Shown here: piece by piece, positions 49,218-55,881 of the stretch | How positions within the stretch are numbered: the first letter of the stretch is position 1 | Layout: the number at the start of each line of letters is the position of its first letter | Assembly: GCA_963704825.1 (NCBI GenBank) | Contig: CAVPHV010000001.1 | Span: forward strand, 174,855-238,854 | DNA: 64,000 bases | Source of the DNA: CAVPHV01 sp963704825 | GTDB taxonomy: Bacteria > Actinomycetota > Acidimicrobiia > Spongiisociales > UBA5794 | Reading direction: 5' to 3' | The notes under the pieces: generated by a model | Seen by the model: only the letters and a program-made list of their open reading frames with translations | The model's database searches: none | What the model was told of the DNA's origin: nothing | Translations under genes and position numbers: made by a program

Positions 49218-50906
49218 TCAGGCGTCGACGTCGCCGCCGGACGTCGACGCCTGGTTGTCGGCGACCCATTCCTGGGCTTCGCCGTAGGCGCGGCGCAGCG
49301 TGTTGCCAACCCACTCGTCCGAGGTGTAGATGCCGTCGGGTCCAACGATGTCGGTCACCCCGGTCGCCGCCAATTGGCCGATCACCTTCCTGCTGTCGGT
49401 GATCAACACCAGCCTGCTGCCGACGGCGATGAGGGCTTGTCCATAGCGGCCGAGCACGTCGGTCAGCGTGGACCCCAAATCGTTCCGACCGCGCAGGCGG
49501 ACGATCACGACAGAGTTCGTTGACTCGGCCGTGACGTCCGGGAGTTGGTCCTCGAAGACGGCGGCGGAAGCAAAGAACAGGCTCCCGTAGGGCTGGAGCA
49601 CGATCACGTCGTCGGCCGCAACCACGCCCGGCGGGTCGACCTCGCGGCGGTGACCGTCCTCGAAGATGAATTGCTTGACGACGAGGTCGTTCGACTGGCG
49701 AATCACGTAGAGAATCATGGCGATTCCCACCCCGACCAGGACGGCGTATTGGAGCGGGATGATGATTGTGAGTGTCAGCGTGGTTGCCATCACCACTGCG
49801 TTGAGCTTCCCAGTCTTCCACACAGCGAGAACCTCGGCCGGCTTGATGGTGCGGAACCCGACCAGCATCAACAGGCCGGCCAGCGCCGGCATTGCGATGT
49901 ACCCAACCAGGCCACCAAAGGCCAGGATGATGATCGCCATGACGGCCGCGGCAATGAACTGCGCCATGCGGGTCTTGGAGCCCGCCGTCTTGACCAGCGA
50001 CGTCGCCGACATCGAGCCGCCAACCGGCATCCCTTGAAAGATCCCCGACACGACGTTGCCGACGCCCTGACCCATGAAGTCCCTCGAGGCATCCGGATAC
50101 TCACCGTCCGGGTTTGGGAAGCCGGCGGTGATCCCGGCACCCTGCACCAACCCTACGAAGGCCAACGACACGGCGGGTATGAGCAGGGCGGGAATAGCGC
50201 TGAACAGCGGCATCGTCGGAGCGGGCAGTCCCGATGGGATCTCGGTGATGCCCCTCAGTTGGGCAACATCGAGGTCGAACAGCGGCACGATCGCCGACCC
50301 GACGATCACGGCCACCACCATGCCGAGCGGCCCCATCGGTGACTTCTCGAGCACCACGATGAGGAAGATGGTCAGCACCCCGACGAGCACGGTCGTCAGG
50401 TCGGCCGATGTTGGATGAAGGAGGAGGTCAAAGGTACGAGCAACTCGGTTCCCTCCCTCAGCTTCGTAGCCGGTGAAGTTGTCGAGCTGACCGAGGATGA
50501 TGTTGATGCCGACGGCACTGATGAACCCAACCATCACGGCATTGGAAACAAAGCGGAGGACAAAGCCGAGCTTGAGTAGCCCGGCTGCCAACATCACGAC
50601 TCCGGTGAGGATCGCCAGGGTGAAGAGTGCCTTCGGCTCGTCTTCGCCGTAGCTACTGAGGCCGACGTCCGCGACAACAATCGCCATGGCCCCGGTCGCT
50701 TGGACGGTCATGTACACCGAGCTGGTGGCAAGCGCGCCGCCGACCATGCCGAAGAGATAGCCGTACAGCCCGTAGATTGGGTTCACTCCGGCGAGGAGTC
50801 CGCCGGCAAGACCGTCGGGAACACTCTCCACGCCGAGGACGAGTCCTGCGACAGAGTCCTTGCCAAGGGTCTCTCTGCTGGACAGTGAGCGAATCGACTT
50901 CAGCAT
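49218..50906 (-). CDS. SulP-family anion transporter with C-terminal STAS domain
   Basis: A 562-residue transporter: a membrane part (about 1-400) with GVESVPDGLAGGLLAGVNPI and GIFQGMPVGGSMSATSLVK, followed by a cytoplasmic STAS domain (about 420-545, SVVIVRLRGRNDLGSTL). Family members carry sulfate, bicarbonate or other oxyanions. The convergent placement next to the RuBisCO operon makes bicarbonate uptake (BicA-like role) an attractive guess, but sulfate cannot be excluded. The last codons overlap the rbcS terminator. Confidence 0.9.
   Translation of the reverse strand: MLKSIRSLSSRETLGKDSVAGLVLGVESVPDGLAGGLLAGVNPIYGLYGYLFGMVGGALATSSVYMTVQATGAMAIVVADVGLSSYGEDEPKALFTLAILTGVVMLAAGLLKLGFVLRFVSNAVMVGFISAVGINIILGQLDNFTGYEAEGGNRVARTFDLLLHPTSADLTTVLVGVLTIFLIVVLEKSPMGPLGMVVAVIVGSAIVPLFDLDVAQLRGITEIPSGLPAPTMPLFSAIPALLIPAVSLAFVGLVQGAGITAGFPNPDGEYPDASRDFMGQGVGNVVSGIFQGMPVGGSMSATSLVKTAGSKTRMAQFIAAAVMAIIILAFGGLVGYIAMPALAGLLMLVGFRTIKPAEVLAVWKTGKLNAVVMATTLTLTIIIPLQYAVLVGVGIAMILYVIRQSNDLVVKQFIFEDGHRREVDPPGVVAADDVIVLQPYGSLFFASAAVFEDQLPDVTAESTNSVVIVRLRGRNDLGSTLTDVLGRYGQALIAVGSRLVLITDSRKVIGQLAATGVTDIVGPDGIYTSDEWVGNTLRRAYGEAQEWVADNQASTSGGDVDA
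49219..49253. terminator. Perfect 14-bp hairpin inside the 3' end of the SulP gene
   Basis: CAGGCGTCGACGTC pairs perfectly with GACGTCGACGCCTG around a seven-base loop. On the plus strand it follows rbcS by 13 bases and should end the prk-rbcL-rbcS transcript. On the minus strand the same bases encode the last SulP residues (around STSGGDVDA), so one sequence serves both genes. Confidence 0.75.
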
Positions 50907-51039
50907 CTTCTCGGGTCTCTCGCGATGGCCGCCGGCAAGCCCGGTACGGTACCAGGCTCTTCCCGACGGGCGGCGTTCAGACCGGGCAGTGACGCAGGGT
51001 CACTTTTCTTTGTCTCTTGGCGGGATCACCCCGCGAATC

Positions 51040-51477
51040 TCAGCTCTTGCTGAAATCCCAGGTGTACTCGCGATCAGGCATGAAGAAGATCGGGACCCGA
51101 GGCCCACCCTGCTCGATCAACTGCCCTGCATACTCGAGGCCCGACTCCTCGCTGCCGGTGTAGTCCCCAAACCAAGCTCCGAATACTGCCGGATCCGTGC
51201 TCTCCGGCCCCAACGTGGCGGTACCCACCATGTGCACGCCCTGGTACGGCATGTCGGTAGTGTCCACCATCACGGTGACGTTCGGGTCCCTGGCGACATT
51301 TTGGGCGCAACGAGTCCACGGCCACGTGCTGAACTCGAGCCTGCCGTCCTCGAGGGGGCGGAACCACAGCGGAACGATACGGATCGTTCCATCTTCATTG
51401 TGAGTGGCCAGCTTGGCGATGTGGGGAGAGGCCAGGAACTCGGCCCTCTCTTGCTCGGTCAACCGGGGTGCGGGCAT
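51040..51477 (-). CDS. Pyridoxamine 5'-phosphate oxidase-fold flavin/F420 protein
   Basis: A 145-residue split-barrel protein. MPAPRLTEQERAEFLASPHI leads into IAKLATHNEDGTIRIVPLWF, the usual start of PPOX-class proteins, and later NVARDPNVTVMVDTTD. Such proteins bind FMN or F420 and reduce diverse substrates. I chose the ATG at 51477, because AAGGAG lies six bases upstream; an ATG at 51483 sits directly on that site, and 51540 is unsupported. It stands alone, divergent from the FAD oxidoreductase operon. Confidence 0.82.
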   Translation of the reverse strand: MPAPRLTEQERAEFLASPHIAKLATHNEDGTIRIVPLWFRPLEDGRLEFSTWPWTRCAQNVARDPNVTVMVDTTDMPYQGVHMVGTATLGPESTDPAVFGAWFGDYTGSEESGLEYAGQLIEQGGPRVPIFFMPDREYTWDFSKS

Positions 51478-51626
51478 CGACATCTCCTTCGTTCCAACGG
51501 TGATCCTCACCGAAAGTAACAGTGGTGCCGCGGCTACCACGAGGGTTTCTCGTCGCTCCTCCCAAACGGACCGCTTCCACCACGGGTTGGGCCATCCGTG
51601 ACCGGTGCCGGCTCCGAATAGCCGGC

Positions 51627-52937
51627 ATGAGGAAACGCATCGCCATCATCGGAACCGGGATCTCAGGGCTCGGCGCCGCCTGGGCGCTCCATCGCGAACA
51701 CGACCTCGTTGTGTACGAATCCTCCGGGCGGGTCGGGGGTCACTCCAACACAGTGGACGTCGAAACGCCGCACGGCCGCATCGCCGTCGACACGGGCTTC
51801 ATCGTCTACAACGAGGTTACCTACCCCCACCTCACGACACTCTTCAAGACACTCGACATTGCCACGGAAGCGAGCGACATGTCGTTCTCGTTCTCGCGAG
51901 ACCGGACGTTCGAGTACGGGGCGAGTCTCGGCGGGGTCCTCGGTGGGCCGGCGAATCTGTTGCAGCGGCGTTTCCGCCGCATGCTGCTCGACATCAATCG
52001 CTTTCGCCGGATCGGTGCGCAGCTCGAACCCTTCGACGGCGAAACCATTGAGTCGCTGCTCCGGCGCAACGGCTTCTCCTCCGCCTTCCTCGAGGACTAC
52101 CTGCTGCCGATGACGGGGGCCATCTGGTCCACCCACCACAACGAGATCGGGGCCTTTCCCGCTCGATCGATCCTGCAGTTCCTCACCAATCATGGACTGG
52201 TCGAGATCGTGGGGCGGCCCCGTTGGCGCACCGTCTCGGGAGGCAGCCGCAGCTACGTCGCCAAGCTCTCGGAGCCATTCGCCGACCGCATCCGACTCAA
52301 CTCGCCCGTGCAACGCGTGGTCAGGACCGGAGCCGGTGCGGTGGTCGAGACACGATCCGGCGCAGACACCTTCGACGACGTCATCTTTGCCACGCACTCG
52401 GATCAAACTCTTGCCATCCTCGGATCTGACGCCACCGACCGGGAACGAACCCTGCTCGAGGCCATCCCCTATGAACCAAACGTGGCCTACCTCCACAGTG
52501 ACGTGGACCTCATGCCCCGCCGTCGTTCAGCGTGGTCGAGTTGGAATTCGATGGCCTGGTCTGAGGGCGGAGCGGGTCGCGTCGCCTCGGTTACCTATTG
52601 GATGAACCGACTGCAGAGCCTCGATCCACGCACTCCGCTATTCGTCTCACTGAATCCGGGCCGCGAGCCGAATCCGGCGCTGGTCCACCGTCGCATCGAA
52701 TACGCCCACCCCCAGTTCGATCTTGCCGCGGTGAACGCCCAGCATGAGATCGCCACCATCCAGGGCCAAAACAACACGTGGTTTGCCGGCGCCTACTTGG
52801 GCTACGGGTTCCACGAGGACGGCCTCCAGTCCGGTTTCAACGTCGCCGCCGCGCTCGGGAGTCCCCCGCCGTGGTACGACAAGATCGCTCCAAAGAGTTC
52901 AGCGCTCCCGCCGACCGCCCTCGCTCCCGCGCGATGA
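51627..52937 (+). CDS. FAD-dependent amine-oxidase-type oxidoreductase
   Basis: A 436-residue flavoprotein with an N-terminal Rossmann motif IAIIGTGISGLGAAWALHRE, the second Gly motif SGRVGGHSNTVDV and a C-terminal WFAGAYLGYGFHEDGLQSGF typical of FAD binding near the end. Homologues with this gene order (M. tuberculosis Rv0449c-Rv0448c-Rv0447c) lie beside a fatty-acyl methyltransferase, so desaturation or saturation of acyl chains is the likely role. The ATG at 51627 is chosen by the Rossmann start. It overlaps DUF1365 by four bases. Confidence 0.85.
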   Translation: MRKRIAIIGTGISGLGAAWALHREHDLVVYESSGRVGGHSNTVDVETPHGRIAVDTGFIVYNEVTYPHLTTLFKTLDIATEASDMSFSFSRDRTFEYGASLGGVLGGPANLLQRRFRRMLLDINRFRRIGAQLEPFDGETIESLLRRNGFSSAFLEDYLLPMTGAIWSTHHNEIGAFPARSILQFLTNHGLVEIVGRPRWRTVSGGSRSYVAKLSEPFADRIRLNSPVQRVVRTGAGAVVETRSGADTFDDVIFATHSDQTLAILGSDATDRERTLLEAIPYEPNVAYLHSDVDLMPRRRSAWSSWNSMAWSEGGAGRVASVTYWMNRLQSLDPRTPLFVSLNPGREPNPALVHRRIEYAHPQFDLAAVNAQHEIATIQGQNNTWFAGAYLGYGFHEDGLQSGFNVAAALGSPPPWYDKIAPKSSALPPTALAPAR

Positions 52938-53722
52938 GCCGCTACCGATCAGCCCTATACCGCGGCACAGTCCGACATACGCGGCTTCGTCCCGTCCAAC
53001 ACGACTTTGCGTACAACATCTTCTTCGGGATGTTCGATATCGACGAACTCGACCGACTCGACCAGAACCTGCGCCTCTTCTCGCACGGACGCTTCAACCT
53101 GTTCGGCTTTGACCCCACCGACCACGTGCCGGACGATGGAGGCCCGATTCGGCCATGGATCGAAGGCGTCCTTGCCGACGCCGGTGTCGATCTCGGGGGC
53201 GGACGGATCCAGCTTCTCGCCCTTCCCCGCATCCTTGGGTACGTCTTCAATCCGATCAGCGTTTGGTACGGCTACGACCGCTCTGATCGTCTCCGCGCCG
53301 TCGTTCACGAGGTTCGCAACACCTTTGGGGACCGCCACCTCTATGTGGTTCCGATCCGTTCGGAAGCGGATCTCAACCATGATTTCGACAAGCAAATGCA
53401 TGTCTCGCCCTTCAATCCCATGGACCAGTCGTATGCCTTCACCATGAACTCGCCGGGGGAACGCATCGCTGTTGGCATCGCCGAGTCCGACTCCGAAGGG
53501 GTCTTGTTGCGCGCCGGCCTGAGCCTCAGCAGGCTCGAGATGAGCGACCGCAACCTGGCTCGGCTGTTCATATCGCATCCCCTGGTGACTCTCAAGGTGG
53601 TCGGCGCCATCCACTGGCAGGCATTGCGCCTGTGGCTCAAGGGAGCCAAGTTCCACCACCGCCCCACGCCCGCCCGCCTCGACACCACGGTGGTGAAGCC
53701 GCGTAACCTGGTCCCATCATGA
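52934..53722 (+). CDS. DUF1365 family protein
   Basis: A 262-residue protein matching DUF1365: SALYRGTVRHTRLRPVQHDF, FGMFDIDELDRLD, LPRILGYVFNPISVWYGYD, VHEVRNTFGDRHLY and FDKQMHVSPFNPMDQSYAF. Its biochemical role is not established; it is nearly always found between an FAD oxidoreductase and a cyclopropane-synthase-type methyltransferase, as here. It overlaps both neighbours by four bases, indicating a fixed-ratio set. Confidence 0.9.
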   Translation: MSRYRSALYRGTVRHTRLRPVQHDFAYNIFFGMFDIDELDRLDQNLRLFSHGRFNLFGFDPTDHVPDDGGPIRPWIEGVLADAGVDLGGGRIQLLALPRILGYVFNPISVWYGYDRSDRLRAVVHEVRNTFGDRHLYVVPIRSEADLNHDFDKQMHVSPFNPMDQSYAFTMNSPGERIAVGIAESDSEGVLLRAGLSLSRLEMSDRNLARLFISHPLVTLKVVGAIHWQALRLWLKGAKFHHRPTPARLDTTVVKPRNLVPS

Positions 53723-54930
53723 TGAGGGAACGCATCGGGATTTGGCTCCTCCGCCGGCTTGCCCATGTCGGCGAACTTCACGTCGCAACACCCAATGCCA
53801 CCTACGTGGTTGGCTCCGGTTCGCCACGCGCCGACATCACCCTCAGCGATCGTGGTGCCGTCGTCGACGTCATACGCAAGGGTCTGCTTGGGTTTTCGGA
53901 GGCGTACATGGATGAACGAGTCGACACCAGCGACTTGCGTGGACTGTTGCTGTGGGGAACGGCCAATCAGCGGTCGTGGTTCCGCCATCCTCTGGCAGTG
54001 CTCACCGATCCGTTTCGACGCATCTGGCAGCGGATTCGCCCCGAGAGTCGCCATCCGCGAGTAGCAACCATGAACGACCACTACAACCTGAGCAACGAGT
54101 TCTACGAGTCCTGGCTGGATGAGACGATGACCTACTCGTCGGCTCGTTTCACGCAACCGGGGCAACGTCTGGCAGACGCCCAGCGCAACAAGTACCGAAC
54201 GCTGGCAGACCACGTTGGACTGGAACCGGGAATGCGGGTTCTCGAGATCGGCTGCGGGTGGGGTGGCTTTGCCGAGTACGCGGCCCGCGAGCGCGGTTGT
54301 GCCGTCCTCGGCATCACGCTGTCCGAGGAACACGCCCACTACGCCGAGAAGCGCATGGCGGGAGCCGGTCTCACCGGTCAGGTGGAGATCAGGATCCAGG
54401 ACTTCCGAAACGTCACCGGCGAGTTTGACGCCGTTGTCTCGATCGAGATGATCGAATCGGTCGACGAGACGCATTGGCCGCCACTGTTCGACGCGATTCG
54501 GCAGCGCCTCCGACCAGGCGCCAAGGCGACGATGCAGGCCATCACGATCGACGACGCCGCCTGGGAGCGCTACCGAAGCCGGGCCGACTTCATTCAGCAG
54601 TACATCTTCCCCGGCGGGCAACTGCCAGCTCCCAAGGTACTCAAGGCCTTGGCAGCTCGCTCTGGGCTCGAGGTCGAGCAGATCGAGACCTTTGGCCTCG
54701 ACTACGCCCGCACACTTGCGATGTGGCGCGACCGCTTTGTCGCCGCTTGGCCCCAACTCGAAGAGGAACACGACCTCGATGAGCGATTCCGCCGCATGTG
54801 GGATCTGTACCTGACGCTCTGTGAGGCCGGCTTCCGCATCGGCCGCATCAACGTCGAACAGTGGGTATTCACCCGGCTGCAGCTCCCAGCGCGCTCCGGC
54901 GTCCATCCATCCGAAGGGGCGCTAAAGTGA
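53719..54930 (+). CDS. Cyclopropane-fatty-acyl-phospholipid synthase-type methyltransferase
   Basis: A 403-residue SAM-dependent methyltransferase that should methylate double bonds of membrane lipid acyl chains. It has an N-terminal lipid-binding domain (about 1-110), then NDHYNLSNEFYESWLDETMT, the SAM site VLEIGCGWGGFAEYAARERG and VSIEMIESVDETHWP. It corresponds to UfaA1 (Rv0447c) by gene order. The product may be a cyclopropane or a 10-methyl chain; motifs alone do not decide. It is the last gene of the coupled trio. Confidence 0.9.
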   Translation: MMRERIGIWLLRRLAHVGELHVATPNATYVVGSGSPRADITLSDRGAVVDVIRKGLLGFSEAYMDERVDTSDLRGLLLWGTANQRSWFRHPLAVLTDPFRRIWQRIRPESRHPRVATMNDHYNLSNEFYESWLDETMTYSSARFTQPGQRLADAQRNKYRTLADHVGLEPGMRVLEIGCGWGGFAEYAARERGCAVLGITLSEEHAHYAEKRMAGAGLTGQVEIRIQDFRNVTGEFDAVVSIEMIESVDETHWPPLFDAIRQRLRPGAKATMQAITIDDAAWERYRSRADFIQQYIFPGGQLPAPKVLKALAARSGLEVEQIETFGLDYARTLAMWRDRFVAAWPQLEEEHDLDERFRRMWDLYLTLCEAGFRIGRINVEQWVFTRLQLPARSGVHPSEGALK

Positions 54931-54965
54931 GAGGTAACAACGTACGCCGAATGCGTACATCGCCA

Positions 54966-54993
54966 ACTCCGCCTCCTTTCCGTCTGGCGGAGT
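54966..54993 (+). terminator. Hairpin between the methyltransferase and RRM genes
   Basis: 8-bp perfect stem ACTCCGCC / GGCGGAGT with a 12-base loop, 35 bases after the methyltransferase stop. It may end that operon or belong to the leader of the RRM gene. Confidence 0.45.
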
Positions 54994-55056
54994 GACCGCA
55001 GGGCATTGCATTCTCCTGTTGCCGCCACCGGCGACGACGTCCGAAAGCAGATCCAG

Positions 55057-55072
55057 CGGGGCGCCTGCCCCG
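55057..55072 (+). promoter_or_regulatory. Leader hairpin of the RRM protein gene
   Basis: 6-bp G/C stem CGGGGC / GCCCCG with a GCCT loop, about 18 bases before the AAGGAG ribosome-binding site of the RRM gene. RRM protein genes are often autoregulated or cold-regulated through the leader; that is inference. Confidence 0.35.
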
Positions 55073-55103
55073 GACGGTCCATCGCTTCAGAAGGAGCACA
55101 TCA

Positions 55104-55358
55104 ATGTCCAGCAATATCTATGTGGGGAATCTCACCTTCAACACCACCTCCGACGATCTCGAGAGGCTGTTCGCCGCTCACGGTCAGGTGGAGCGTGCCC
55201 AGGTCATCACCGATCGCGACACCGGCAGGTCTCGCGGTTTTGGATTCGTTGAGATGGCATCAGACGACGAGGCCAAAGCGGCCATCGAAGAGCTCAACGG
55301 CACCAATGTTGATGGCCGCGACCTCACGGTCAACGTGGCAAAGGAAAGATCCCGCTGA
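55104..55358 (+). CDS. Single-RRM RNA-binding protein
   Basis: An 84-residue RNA-recognition-motif protein. RNP2 is IYVGNL and RNP1 is RGFGFVEM, both intact, with the usual AIEELNGTNVDGRDLTV at the end and almost no tail. Such small bacterial RRM proteins (as in cyanobacteria) bind RNA and are often linked to cold or mRNA localisation. AAGGAG lies seven bases before the ATG. It has its own long structured leader. Confidence 0.92.
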   Translation: MSSNIYVGNLTFNTTSDDLERLFAAHGQVERAQVITDRDTGRSRGFGFVEMASDDEAKAAIEELNGTNVDGRDLTVNVAKERSR

Positions 55359-55764
55359 AGTCAAACGCCCCCCGCATCAAAGATGGGGGCAGGCTGCGGT
55401 GCCACGGATGCGGCCATCCCCGCAAAGAGCATCGCGATCCGGCTGAGTGCACTGTCCCAGGTTGTACCTGCGGCGGGTACAGCCAATCCGACGGCCCGCA
55501 AAGGGCCGGCCGGAAGACTATGTAGCGCTGAGCCGTCCCCGGCGCACTGACGCCGGGGATGCGCAGGACCCTATCCCCGATCAAGGTTTCCGGCCCTGGT
55601 CGGTTTCTGCGCGCCATCCCAAGGTGTTGCAGGACGACAGCAGGGGGAGCACAGCGTGCAGATGAGAATCGTGCGCGGCGGTCCAAGTGCTGCAGGCCGA
55701 CGGGTCGGGGACGCCCCTCGCGATCTCAACTCCAATGTCGACGGTAGGCGGCAGCCACTCGGCG
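55359..55764. other. 406-base structured region without a convincing gene
   Basis: No frame looks coding; the 72-residue frame at 55447-55665 has no typical composition. The region holds several stems: an interrupted hairpin near 55367-55390 (CATC / GATG and CCCC / GGGG); TGTACC / GGTACA near 55461; GGCCC / GGGCC with loop GCAAA near 55494; and a strong 9-bp stem TCCCCGGCG / CGCCGGGGA at about 55538-55561. The flanking genes converge, so these may be terminators or a noncoding RNA. I match it to no known riboswitch family. Confidence 0.45.
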
Positions 55765-55857
55765 CTACCTACGGAGTGTGAGCGCTCCGAGGACGACCGC
55801 CACGAGGCCGATCACCACGACCCCAAAGCAGCCATCGCTTTCTGAATACTCGACCAT
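55765..55857 (-). CDS. 30-residue single-helix membrane peptide
   Basis: ATG at 55857 with a strong AGAAGGAGG six bases upstream. The product is a short polar start MVEYSESDGC, one membrane helix FGVVVIGLVAVVLGALTL and two final arginines. It starts 25 bases after the stop of the glycosidase-like lipoprotein gene on the same strand, so it is probably expressed with it. No homologue is recognised. The ribosome-binding site and clean helix favour a real gene. Confidence 0.6.
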   Translation of the reverse strand: MVEYSESDGCFGVVVIGLVAVVLGALTLRR

Positions 55858-55881
55858 GTCGTCCTCCTTCTGATCAGCTTC

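Noticed and set aside
53341..54906. 521-residue minus-strand open frame opposite DUF1365 and the methyltransferase
   Set aside because: Antisense shadow of two clear genes with strong motifs.
55447..55665. 72-residue open frame in the structured region after the RRM gene
   Set aside because: Arg/Pro-rich composition typical of noncoding G/C-rich DNA, no ribosome-binding site, interrupted by strong hairpins.
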